Shown here: positions 8,885-17,567 of the stretch, in pieces
Layout of the letters: the number at the start of each line of letters is the position of its first letter
Numbering within the stretch: position 1 is the stretch's first letter
NCBI RefSeq assembly: GCF_017873955.1
Contig: NZ_JAGGKS010000008.1
Location: 1-64,000, forward strand
Length of the DNA: 64,000 nt
Origin: Sedimentibacter acidaminivorans
Lineage (GTDB): Bacteria > Bacillota > Clostridia > Tissierellales > Sedimentibacteraceae
Direction of reading: 5' to 3'
Notes under the pieces: generated by a model
The model's input: the letters and a program-made list of their open reading frames with translations, nothing else
Database searches by the model: none
Told to the model about the DNA's origin: nothing
Made by a program: the position numbers and the translations under genes

Positions 8885-10389
8885 CTATACTGGCTCCAAA
8901 TCAGCTCTCTTATAATACTTGAAAAATTCACCAAAAACAATATCCTCTATCTCTCTTTTCATATCTCTCAAATTTTTATACTTAACAAGCTCATTTAATT
9001 GTGGGGTTATTAACTTGATATCTACCTCTACGCCAAATTCTTTTTTAAGCTTTCCAACTAACTTAATAGTTGTATTGTTTATATATATGTTCTTATCTTC
9101 TACTGGTATATCTTCAAAGTTGTATACCATATCAAACCTAGACTTCAAAGAATTAGGTATATGCTTCTGGTATTGCTTCTCTGTCATATTCGAGGTAAAG
9201 ATAGTTATGTAGCCATTTAAGTTATGTTCTACGCCATGACGGTCAGTGAATTTTCCATCTTCTAATAGTTCATAAAAAAAATTAAACACGCTAGGTGCTG
9301 CTTTTTCAAATTCATCAATGAGAATAATCTCAGATTTTGATGTACTAATTTTATTTATTAATTCGCCTCCTTCCTCACTTCCATAATAGCCTAACGGAGA
9401 GCCAATTAGACTATTTAGAACTCCTTGCTTTGAATAGTTTCCAAAATTTATCTTAATTAAAGGTTCATTGGGATACATAACATTTGAAGCTATCTTAGCA
9501 AATTCAGTTTTTCCAATACCTGAATCCCCGCATAAAAGTACTGATAAAATTTTTCGCTCGTTCATTTTGTTTAGGAATGTGAATTTGAGTAGATTGTGTT
9601 TAAAATCATCCTTAAAAGTAATATGTACATTAAGTTTTTCATTTATTTGCTCAACCAATAAATTCACTTTATTTACATCCACTCTTCGAGGCTCTTCACA
9701 ACTGATATCAGCTTCATCAACACAATCATCGATGTTATGTTCTTCATCAAAAATAAGTGGAAAAAGCTCAATAGCATCTGTTACTAAACCACTATCTAAA
9801 CTGTATTTCACATTTTTTGTTGATGCTACTTGATGAATCAAAGTTTCAAATCGGAAGGTTAAATCGCTACGTAATTTCAATGTTTTTATTATAGATGATA
9901 GATCAATATCCCTAATATCTTTTTCCGATATTGTGCAGACAATATTTTCTAAACTATACTTAAATACTATACTTTAAAATTCTTCAACCAAATTCGCTAA
10001 CGAAATAGCGTTCCCATCTTTGTACATTTTTTTGATAGTAGCTTGATTTTTATATACATATAAATCTAATGGCTGATGTATTTCAATTTCTTTACCCGAA
10101 ACGATATCACCGCTATCAACTTTTTGAAAATCATAATTTAATTCTTCTTCGTTAAAAAAATATGGGAATCTATCTTTGAAGGAATCTAAATAATTAGTTT
10201 GCAAGCTAAAATGTATATTTTCAAATTTCTCGCTTATTGTCCACAAATATCTTTCAGTAAAAATTCTATAATAGTTACCATCTTTAATCAAATTGGTAAT
10301 ATCAATAATTGTATTGGATATATCCACCGCATCCATCTTAGCTAATTCTTCCACTGTATTACTATTGATTGTCAAGTAAATTTGACCAC
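8885..10389 (-). pseudogene. AAA+ ATPase (ClpA/B-like C-terminal class), truncated and split by a stop
   Basis: The main part encodes an AAA+ module with Walker A GDSGIGKTE and Walker B IILIDEFEKAAP, then a ClpB-like run (FYELLEDGKFTDRHG, TSNMTEKQ, LKSRFD). Read upstream, the same frame continues through a single TAA (9974-9976, after NLVEEF) into about 135 further codons of plausible protein, up to 10389. There it meets the end of an IS3-family remnant. So the gene has lost its N-terminus to the IS junction and has an internal nonsense codon. Translation of the ATPase part alone would need a TTG or internal start. Enzymes of this class unfold or remodel proteins; the partner here is unknown. 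Confidence 0.75.
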
Positions 10390-10515
10390 TGGGGGGTGAC
10401 GACAAAAATTTGGACTTTCTATGCAACAAGACCAAGTTTTTGTCTATACTCATACGGGCTAAATCCACCTAACGATTTTTTAATTCTCTTTTCATTATAC
10501 CATCTTATATATCCT
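10390..10515 (-). mobile_element. IS3-family (IS150 group) remnant: transposase C-terminus and one IS end
   Basis: On the minus strand the frame reads GYIRWYNEKRIKKSLGGFSP then YEYRQKLGLVA and a TAG (10419-10421), the characteristic C-terminus of OrfB transposases of the IS150 group of IS3. The IS end follows the stop and begins TGGGGGGTGACGAC on the plus strand at 10390. The rest of the element is missing: its upstream side joins a fragment of the winged-helix gene also present at 17.6-18.6 kb, and its downstream side cuts into the AAA+ ATPase gene. Confidence 0.85.
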
Positions 10516-10750
10516 TTATAATCAATTTTCTTTCTACTAATTCTTTCATAGCTATCTTAACACTAGTTTGACTTATGCTACATGCAGCTGCTATTTTCTT
10601 TAAAGATGGGTAACATTCATTTTCTTTATTAACGCATGAACATAAATACATGTATACTATTATTTCTTTTTCCGAAAGTTGTAGGTCGAATATATCACTT
10701 CTAACCTTGAAGTAATAATCTCCAGATGTCATGAAAAGCGTTAATGAAGT
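10505..10750 (-). pseudogene. Fragment of the triple winged-helix gene (partial duplicate of 17568-18593)
   Basis: About 246 bp nearly identical to the central HTH_36-like domain of the intact gene at 17.6-18.6 kb (SGDYYFKVRSDIFDLQLSEK and SISQTSVKIAMKELVERKL in both). Similarity stops near 10750 on one side, and at AAAGGATA on the other, where the IS3 transposase begins. It has no ribosome site of its own, so any product from the internal ATG is unlikely. It marks a recombination scar. Confidence 0.8.
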
Positions 10751-10780
10751 CGAGAGTTGTACTTACACTTGTATCGTACC

Positions 10781-10808
10781 AAAAAAACACCCCAATACTG
10801 AGGTGTTT
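10781..10808 (-). terminator. Intrinsic terminator, minus strand
   Basis: AAACACC (10785-10791) pairs with GGTGTTT (10802-10808), followed on the minus strand by a T run. It lies 410 nt past the GTPase gene. The 10751-11221 gap is otherwise AT-rich, apart from an inverted repeat (ACAGTATT at 11088-11095 with AATACTGT at 11114-11121) followed by a plus-strand T run. Confidence 0.65.
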
Positions 10809-11221
10809 CAAACTATATTACTAGGTTTATCAAATGTTAAGACATTACCATAATTTTTTATTATAACTATTTATAATTTTCAATTTAGTAGAAATTTTTT
10901 CATTTATGAGATTTGCAAATCTATAGTAAAATATATAACTTTAATTGAAACATAATCTGCATTTTGCAACAATATTTTAAGTTATATTTGATAAAAAATG
11001 ATTCTAATTAATTTAAATTAATTAGGATGTGTAAAAAATTTTGTGTACTCTCCCTTTTGGGTTGAAAATACAAATATAATTTCACTTACAGTATTCGACA
11101 TATCGAAAGGTCAAATACTGTTGTTTTTTAATGGTAAATCAAGTGCCTTTTTCCTTTAAGAATAGTTTACTCCCCCACATTGCTAAGTAAGTTTTATTAG
11201 TGAAGGCTATAACATAATTAA

Positions 11222-13282
11222 TTAATATACTACAACACACTTTTCATCAACAAAATTGCGGATACAATCTTTAATTGCAGCAAACAGACAATCCTCAAAG
11301 GTTGTGGTAAAAGGAATATTCTTAGCCATAAAGTAATTATCCTGTGTATACTGAATCATATCCGTAAATCGGTCATATTGATACTTAAATCCCAGTTCTT
11401 TGATAAAACCATTTTTATAGGCTTCGTTTCCGATAAGTTTAGCCACCTCTCGACCTACATTCTGATTCGTAGACAAATAAGCCTTTAAATCATCTGTAAA
11501 TCCGACAACATCTTCCTCATTCGTAATATACGGAGTAGCATCGATGTCTAATTTACTTATATATGACATGGCATAATTTCTAATCTCCTGCACGAATGAT
11601 GTCGTGATATTCATAAATCCATTGTCATTAACTGCCACATCAGATTTATGTACGGTACCAGAACCACACCACTTACGATTACAAGCTCTTACGGTTGATG
11701 CGAATAGCTTTAAGTCCTTACATTCAACAACCATATTTTCATATAAAGCATTGATATTTTGATTTCCATGTTTGGAAATATCAATCGCAAAGCACTCTTC
11801 AACCCCTTCTGTGACTTTATGTCTTGGTCCTCTTTTAGCCTCAACTTTAAGGACATCTTCAACCAAGTTATGCAAAGCTGACGGATAATCAATACTATTA
11901 TTTTCTAATTCATTTTCCATCTGGCTTTCTGGGTCAGATAGAATTGCTGCACGATAAAAACTAATAATAGAAGGTTTCTTCCTTGAGGTGTTCGATGCAA
12001 GACTATCCCGGAACATTTTAGACAACGCATCCTGATCTTTGCTAGCCTCTTTGTACTTCTGCCCCCAATCAATGTTTGCTTTTCCACGACTAAATCTGCT
12101 AGAAGATGCGCTCTGATGACTATAACTCTTTAAATACTCATCCCAGTGTGTGTACATTATATAAACCTCAATGTCGCGGTTTGCTTCCTGGAGCATCATA
12201 CGAACAGCTTCGTAGCCATCCTTAACTGTATTCGTAATATACGAATTTACAACCAACACTAACTTGTTGCTATGATATTCGGAAAGTATATCAATAATAC
12301 GTTCTGACTCATCCTTTGTCTTAACTCCTGTAGCATGAAACAGTCCCTGTGTATCAATAAATCTGATACAATGAATTTCCTTACCTTCATATACAGATAC
12401 CGTCAAAAGATTAGAATTCCTTACATCATACAAGTAATCCGCGCCTCTGAAAATCAATGAAATGTCTGACAACAGATACTCTTTAGAGCAATCCTCGCTC
12501 TTAAGAAGCTTTTGCACAATTTCACTTTCTACATCTTCTGCTCCAAGTGCTATAATAAACTTGTTTGTTCCATCTGAGAATTTTTCCAAAGTAGCTCCGC
12601 ATTCATCAAGCTCATGCTCCAAATCAGTAATGTCACGATTAATTAGATCAACGATATAATTCCAAAAGTTCTGGATAATAGTAGCGAACGAATCTCTCTC
12701 AGATAATAATTCAGTAAATATCCTAACACCTTTCTGACCCTTCTTTGGATTTCTTGCGAGCATTTCATTGAAAATTATCATAATCTCATCGATAGGAAAT
12801 TGCATAACAATATCCATTATCACATTAAAATCTTCATCGGTCATACCCTTAATCTTGTAGCCAAGTGACTCATTCGCTGGATGTTCTAACGCATTCGCAA
12901 GAGCCTTTGCAAGCTTAGTCTTATAAAGGTTTGCATCTGGATTTTTGTTATAATCCTTAGCTGCAGAATATACAATGTTACCAAGCAAATCATTATCATC
13001 ACTGCAATCAGCAATTGTCTTAGGACATAACTTTGCTGTCATAATTAACTTGTCTTCTGGAATTCCGACATAATCAGTTGCTATTATACTTACTTCTATT
13101 GTACTACCTTTTCCTAATGCCTCTCTGATACCGAGTAGTTCTTGTACTGCTTCATGCTTGGCTGCCGCCTCCATTGCCGTAGATTTACCACACTCTGTTG
13201 TTCCTGATATTGCAATCGGGTCACCCTTTCCTTCAACCATTCCAACTGCATCCATCATTTCCTTACTAATCTCTGTTACCAT
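11222..13282 (-). CDS. P-loop GTPase-like protein next to Thoeris
   Basis: About 686 residues. GTTECGKST (27-35) is a Walker A/G1 motif. RFIDTQG (about residue 312) gives the DxxG of G3. YTHWDEY (about 379), following LVLVVNSY, resembles the G4 (N/T)KxD loop. The wide spacing between G1 and G3 is filled by a large helical insertion, as in some dynamin-like and TRAFAC GTPases. No membrane helix is evident. The start is the ATG 8 nt after GGAGGA; an in-frame ATG 33 nt earlier would put the ribosome site inside the gene. It follows the TIR gene in the same direction but has its own promoter, a leader peptide and a terminator in its leader. I do not know the family; a link to Thoeris is only suggested by position. 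Confidence 0.7.
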   Translation of the reverse strand: MVTEISKEMMDAVGMVEGKGDPIAISGTTECGKSTAMEAAAKHEAVQELLGIREALGKGSTIEVSIIATDYVGIPEDKLIMTAKLCPKTIADCSDDNDLLGNIVYSAAKDYNKNPDANLYKTKLAKALANALEHPANESLGYKIKGMTDEDFNVIMDIVMQFPIDEIMIIFNEMLARNPKKGQKGVRIFTELLSERDSFATIIQNFWNYIVDLINRDITDLEHELDECGATLEKFSDGTNKFIIALGAEDVESEIVQKLLKSEDCSKEYLLSDISLIFRGADYLYDVRNSNLLTVSVYEGKEIHCIRFIDTQGLFHATGVKTKDESERIIDILSEYHSNKLVLVVNSYITNTVKDGYEAVRMMLQEANRDIEVYIMYTHWDEYLKSYSHQSASSSRFSRGKANIDWGQKYKEASKDQDALSKMFRDSLASNTSRKKPSIISFYRAAILSDPESQMENELENNSIDYPSALHNLVEDVLKVEAKRGPRHKVTEGVEECFAIDISKHGNQNINALYENMVVECKDLKLFASTVRACNRKWCGSGTVHKSDVAVNDNGFMNITTSFVQEIRNYAMSYISKLDIDATPYITNEEDVVGFTDDLKAYLSTNQNVGREVAKLIGNEAYKNGFIKELGFKYQYDRFTDMIQYTQDNYFMAKNIPFTTTFEDCLFAAIKDCIRNFVDEKCVVVY

Positions 13283-13315
13283 ATGTTTTTTCCTCCATTC
13301 GGATATTTTTTGCAC

Positions 13316-13346
13316 AAAAAAACTCTTCTAATTCATCAGAAGAGTT
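13316..13346 (-). terminator. Intrinsic terminator in the GTPase leader (attenuator candidate)
   Basis: Perfect 9-bp stem (AACTCTTCT 13321-13329 with AGAAGAGTT 13338-13346), 8-nt loop, then seven T on the minus strand ending at 13316. The Shine-Dalgarno of the GTPase gene begins only 19 nt later, leaving no room for another promoter. Transcripts must therefore read through this site to express the gene. Confidence 0.8.
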
Positions 13347-13411
13347 AATGTCAAATATCTAAAACACATGGCAATAATGTATATAAAAATGCTCTGTATT
13401 TTATCATCATA

Positions 13412-13441
13412 TTATAACACACTTCCATCCTGACGCATCAT
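13412..13441 (-). CDS. Possible leader peptide (9 residues) of the GTPase gene
   Basis: ATG ATG CGT .. TTA TAA encodes MMRQDGSVL. GGAG sits 5 nt before the first ATG. It lies between the promoter at 13495-13523 and the terminator at 13321-13346, where a leader peptide controlling attenuation would be. Short frames arise by chance, so this stays tentative. Confidence 0.35.
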   Translation of the reverse strand: MMRQDGSVL

Positions 13442-13494
13442 ACACTCTCCACCATCTATGGACAATGTTGCAAAAGATTTCTTTGTATTTTACA

Positions 13495-13523
13495 AGTATA
13501 TCAGGAATAAATTAGTATGTCAA
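13495..13523 (-). promoter_or_regulatory. Strong sigma-A promoter for the GTPase gene
   Basis: TTGACA (13518-13523), a 17-bp spacer and TATACT (13495-13500) on the minus strand. It predicts a start near 13488 and a leader of about 205 nt before the GTPase start codon. Confidence 0.75.
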
Positions 13524-13750
13524 CTCATTTTTTGTCAATATCCGAGCCGTTGTCTTAACCACGCCGTCACGGAACGCATTACCTACAAAAATATATATAC
13601 CCATGTCTACGATAGCCAACTTCAGGCAGCAGTCAATGTCAATCCCTTAGTCATTATGTTTAACTGAGCATCATGACTATTAAACAAACTGCGAAATTCG
13701 AGTCAAATCAGAATCAACTTCCTCTTGCGTAACACTACTTTTGGGAATGA

Positions 13751-14434
13751 CTACACTTCCTTACAGATATTATATTCATCAATATTGTCTTGGCGATCAA
13801 CTGCGGAGTCCACATATTTCTGATAATCCGTTATGAAGTTTGACCACTTCATGGCCTCAATATAGCTACACGTTCCAGTCCAGATTGTATTGTCATTGTC
13901 ACAGGTGCGTTTGGAAGCATTTTCTGTCCTGTTAAATTTATTTTTCTTGATAATTGTAAATAGCCTATCTGTATGATGTGTGGTACACCCACCAGAACAA
14001 CAGCTTTTTGATTCAAGATAGTAAGTATACAAATCATCTTCGTCCGGAAGGACAACCGCTAGCATTGCATTGCTATGGCTTGTGACAGAATCTCCTTTTT
14101 TGTTCTTTCTGGAGGTTTCTTTTAGAGAATATGATACTTCCCACGGAATCCACTGGTCTCTGTCTTTCTTCCCGGTTTCATTCATGCCAGGCGAAATGAA
14201 CACAATGGTTATAGAGCTGTCATAGATTCTGTCTTTGAGACTTTCCCATATTGTATCATCAGAAAGGTCGCTTAGATCCTCTCCATCACTCTCGCCCTTA
14301 AAAATGTCATCGGACGAATCCACCTTTTTCTCAAACTCATCGACATAATCTCGAACCGTTGAGTTCTCTCCCTGCACCAGGTTTTTAACTTGATCATCTG
14401 CATATTTGTATGAGATGAAGATTTTCTTCCCCAT
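13751..14434 (-). CDS. thsB: TIR-domain protein, Thoeris ThsB-like
   Basis: About 227 residues starting at the ATG after GAAGGTG. The N-terminal GKKIFISYKYAD is the TIR beta-A strand. TIWESLKDRIYDSSITIVFI and WIPWEVSYSLKE cover the rest of the TIR fold, with the expected catalytic Glu in the WEVSYSL segment. ThsB-type TIR proteins sense phage infection and make a cyclic ADP-ribose-type signal from NAD that activates ThsA. The gene lies 32 nt after the SIR2-STALD gene and is the only intact TIR gene here; two more upstream are broken. A one-base shift after the stop would add about 23 residues (VIPKSSVTQEEVDSDL..), so the C-terminus may have been shortened. Confidence 0.85.
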   Translation of the reverse strand: MGKKIFISYKYADDQVKNLVQGENSTVRDYVDEFEKKVDSSDDIFKGESDGEDLSDLSDDTIWESLKDRIYDSSITIVFISPGMNETGKKDRDQWIPWEVSYSLKETSRKNKKGDSVTSHSNAMLAVVLPDEDDLYTYYLESKSCCSGGCTTHHTDRLFTIIKKNKFNRTENASKRTCDNDNTIWTGTCSYIEAMKWSNFITDYQKYVDSAVDRQDNIDEYNICKEV

Positions 14435-14466
14435 TACATTCACCTTCTCCATATAATTTTTCTTAA

Positions 14467-15891
14467 TTATTGTACTGTCCTTTGGGCTTTTACAATTTCT
14501 ATCACTGCACTCACAATTTTGTCTATATCAGTTTCTGTGCCAAGCATATTCAAATATTTCTCAAGGTAAGGATACTGATCCTTATTAGTCTTCACATCAG
14601 CATAAATTGTTGCAGCAGCATCTCCTGTGCTCCCAATTGGTATGATTACGCGTCTCTTTTCCTTTGCAATTTGATACTCCTGTAAGCAACCGTCTGCAAT
14701 TGCTTTCTTGCCTACAGCATCCTTCTTATTACCTACCATAAAGATAGCCACACCGGTCTCACTAAGGATTTCTCCTCTATACTTCTTCCATTTCGATTTA
14801 CGCTCATCTGCATTTGCTATTCCCTGCGGGAACGGACGAAGACACAAATGCTCATCCAGGTGTTTAAATCTACTGCTATAGATTTCATCTAAAGCACCAT
14901 TGATAACTGAAGATCCGATTCCAAGCCCGAACCCGGATGTTACCCTGAACTCTTCTTTCACGAGCTGGTTTGCAAGCTTATATGCGAGCTCATCGACTCT
15001 TGTTTTTGTCCAGTCGCCTTCAAAGAAATCAGCACTACCGGAAATAAAGATATTATTTGCAAGGACCGCATTTTCGGCTTCTCTCAATATCTCTGTAATC
15101 TCTGAGTAATCATCGACAAAAACCGTTTGGATACCATAGCGTTTCAGGTCTTCCTCTCTCAAATCCTGCCGTGCTTTCTGATATCCAAAGTCCACATCAC
15201 CCATTGTATCCGTACGTACAACTCGCTTCATAAAGTAATAATGATCTCTGATGTTCTCGTCAAGGAGTAACCGTATCTGCCCAAGGATACTATCAAGATT
15301 AGGATCTTCAAAGCTGAAACCTATAAAGAGAAAAGTTTTTGATATCAGATCCCCTTGCAGCACGCCTCTGAAAAATGGGTAATTCCTATCATACTTAACA
15401 TAATCATCCTTGGTTAGGACGGCATCAGCAGCGTGATCTACGTCACCATGCATCTTGTAAACTACTGCATCCCGATCCCTTTTTGTACTGGATAGTTGTT
15501 TGTACTCAATCTTCACATCAGAGTTACGATTGGCATCTCGAAGACCCTCTTCGATAAGATGATCATAATTGGTCGTCCAGTATGTATAAATTGGAAGTCG
15601 TGTGAGAATAGTCACATTTTCGTTTCTCATTACATCTTTGCTATAGGCTTCAAGGATAGAGGAATTAATAGTCGCGCGATTTCCTGATTTGTTTCTCACG
15701 TACTGAGCAACAGATGTAAGATCATATTCATCATCAATATTTAAGCCTATATCTTCTGCTAAAGGACGAAGGAGTTCTTTCCACACAATGAACCCCGATG
15801 GGCGTGACAAACCTGCACCAGCAAACACTGCTGCATTTCCATCTCTGATTGCCTTTATGTATTCGCGAAGAAATTGTTTCTTTGTTGCCAT
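14467..15891 (-). CDS. thsA: ThsA: SIR2 plus SLOG/STALD NADase of the Thoeris system
   Basis: About 474 residues. The SIR2 domain shows FAGAGLSR (23-30), WTTNYDH (105-111), KMHGD (146-150) and FIGFSFEDPNLD near residue 205, as in ThsA. From about residue 280 a SLOG/STALD ligand-binding domain begins (IFISGSADFF, TSGFGLGIG). In Thoeris the STALD domain binds the signal made by the TIR protein and switches on NAD degradation by the SIR2 domain, aborting infection. The ATG lies after AGGAGGT; a longer start would place that site inside the gene. The TIR gene follows 32 nt on. All SIR2 motifs are in place, so the protein should be active. Confidence 0.92.
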   Translation of the reverse strand: MATKKQFLREYIKAIRDGNAAVFAGAGLSRPSGFIVWKELLRPLAEDIGLNIDDEYDLTSVAQYVRNKSGNRATINSSILEAYSKDVMRNENVTILTRLPIYTYWTTNYDHLIEEGLRDANRNSDVKIEYKQLSSTKRDRDAVVYKMHGDVDHAADAVLTKDDYVKYDRNYPFFRGVLQGDLISKTFLFIGFSFEDPNLDSILGQIRLLLDENIRDHYYFMKRVVRTDTMGDVDFGYQKARQDLREEDLKRYGIQTVFVDDYSEITEILREAENAVLANNIFISGSADFFEGDWTKTRVDELAYKLANQLVKEEFRVTSGFGLGIGSSVINGALDEIYSSRFKHLDEHLCLRPFPQGIANADERKSKWKKYRGEILSETGVAIFMVGNKKDAVGKKAIADGCLQEYQIAKEKRRVIIPIGSTGDAAATIYADVKTNKDQYPYLEKYLNMLGTETDIDKIVSAVIEIVKAQRTVQ

Positions 15892-16176
15892 ATCGACACC
15901 TCCTATCAATGATTTCTTATCACTGTCTATACCTAAGAAACCATGTTCTCTTTTTTAATTTAGTAATATTATGGCACGAACGTCCAGTATGATATTAATA
16001 GTTAACACCTTTGCCTCTTCCAGCACTGCATATTCTCTATATTTTTGATCACGAAACAAATACCTTTTCTATAGACGCCGTTGTCGAGGTCTTATGTCTC
16101 TATTGTATAAATTGGTCTGCAAAGTTCAAAATAGAAATTCAATTTGTATTTACACCAAACAGATGCTAACGAATAA

Positions 16177-16248
16177 TCAGACTTCACGAATGCGGTTTAT
16201 AACGTCATGAATCAATTCAAGATGTTTAAGTTTATTCTCCATAGTCAT
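16177..16248 (-). pseudogene. N-terminal remnant of a small protein beside the TIR genes
   Basis: A 23-codon frame reads MTMENKLKHLELIHDVINRIREV. MENKLKHLELI matches the start of a family of small predicted membrane proteins that I recall near TIR defence genes, but the frame ends at once. It is most likely the stub of a truncated gene. The 15892-16176 stretch also contains no intact gene and should hold the ThsA promoter. Confidence 0.35.
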
Positions 16249-16261
16249 ATGTTCCCACATA

Positions 16262-16747
16262 CTATTTGTTGCGGATTCTTGCGGCAGCTTCTATCCATGC
16301 CCCCATATTGGCATACCCGTTTTGTGTGGTATAATCGTATATTCCATCGCAGATTTTATCAAAGTACGCCGGAGAGTTATCACTATAATGTCCAATAGCA
16401 GTATGCGTATTTCCCTTGGAAGACGTCAAAAATGAACGCATATCTTTAATCCCGTTAATATGAACACCAATAACTGCATTACCTCGTTGGAGACTTTTGC
16501 ATATCTCATACTGAGCAAATGGTCGATTCAGAGTTTCACTTCCGAGTAGCACAACGGTAACTAATGTTCATTCAAGTTGTTGGTCAATCCAGCGGTGTAC
16601 AGCAGTATCAGCTTGGCGCTTAATTTGCTCAAATGAAGCTTTATCAGCAAATCCAGCAGCCTCTTTCCCTTGAGTTACCCAACTATTACGAACAATCATA
16701 GAACGATTTATGTCGTAATGAAAACTAAAAAATGCTCTACGAGCCAT
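16262..16747 (-). pseudogene. ThsB-like TIR (DUF1863) gene with an in-frame TGA
   Basis: From the ATG behind AAGGAGGT the frame reads MARRAFFSFHYD, then NSWVTQGKEAAGF and HRWIDQQLE, and stops at TGA (16568-16570). The same frame continues TLVTVVLLGSETLNRP through a normal TIR C-terminus to 16262. Relatives have G or W at the stop position, so a single base change killed the gene. Apart from this codon the 161-codon gene is complete, which suggests a recent event. Confidence 0.85.
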
Positions 16748-16785
16748 ATTTTACCTCCTTAATCACCGATGCGAAAACCAAGTGG

Positions 16786-17181
16786 CTAATCTTTGATAAT
16801 AAAGATTTCGTTTTCGGAGTTACAACATAGTGTCGTTTTGTGATATAAGTGCCGTTGTCGTATTTCTATTGCGCTATTAATATCAAGCAAAATGAACTTG
16901 TCACATCTCTTTATTCGCTCCTTAAGATTGGTTGCTGTCTGTGCAGAAGTAATCTTTGGCATGGCAGGATCTTGACTATCAATATAAATTTTTACGCCAT
17001 ATTGTGTCTACATGAACCCTAATACGCCTTTCAAATCGTCAAGTTCATCATGCTTGTGCGAAATAAAAACAGTTGTTATTCTTGCGCCATATTGAGAATA
17101 TTAGCTAACAGAAGACCTCGCCTCATCTAAGCGAATTTGTGCGTATGGTTGAAATGCCCCTTGTTCAAAGATTCTGCCCAT
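16786..17181 (-). pseudogene. Second dead TIR gene, ThsB-like, two in-frame stops and a degraded end
   Basis: Starts at ATG behind GAAAGGAGA. It reads MGRIFEQGAFQPYAQIRLDE, then TVFISHKHDELDDLKGVLGF (TIR strand A with a catalytic-type loop) and YIDSQDP..KITSAQTATNL..KRCDKFILL. Codon 27 is TAA and codon 58 is TAG, and homology is lost after ..NSAIE. The gene ends 39 nt before the next TIR pseudogene, so this was a row of TIR genes feeding one ThsA. Confidence 0.8.
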
Positions 17182-17564
17182 TTAATTATCTCCTTTCGCT
17201 ATCTCGGCCATAAAAATTTGTTCCCGTTTTATTATCGCTTATGTGTTTCGTGTTCACATGTTGATTATATTAGCAAACGAATTTCCCTTAATTGCTACAA
17301 TACGTACATTTACGAATTTCTGATTATTAGCCAAATAAGAAGTTTAACTTAGTTTATATTATTTCAAAAATATTAAATAACCTTTAATTAACATTTCCAT
17401 TATACTCCAGTATAAAAAATATTTCTACAAAAATATATATATTTTTCTAAATTTTACTATAATTTATCTTATATTATTTCTCTTTCAGTATGCAATATAT
17501 TATTTATAGATATAGTTATATATAGGTTCTAGTTATGGGTGGTTTTCTGGCGACTATGGGGGCA
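17182..17564. other. Gene-free stretch before the winged-helix gene
   Basis: AT-rich sequence with no supported gene. Short open frames on the plus strand lack ribosome sites. Its left end holds the ribosome site of the dead TIR gene. It ends at a tandem repeat of 16 bp (GTTCTATATTGTCCAT at 17565-17580 and 17588-17603). Confidence 0.4.
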
Positions 17565-17567
17565 GTT

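Noticed and set aside
9974-10468. A 164-codon gene starting MDLARMSIDKN
   Set aside because: Its first codons are an out-of-frame reading of the IS3 transposase end and IS terminus. The rest is the N-terminal part of the ATPase pseudogene.
13458-13667. A 69-codon plus-strand protein before the GTPase leader
   Set aside because: It has no ribosome site and covers the minus-strand promoter; the sequence gives no recognisable protein.
16568-16570. TGA in the TIR gene as a recoded sense codon
   Set aside because: Many genes in the window end at TGA, neighbouring TIR genes are also broken, and no recoding element is seen. A nonsense mutation is simpler.
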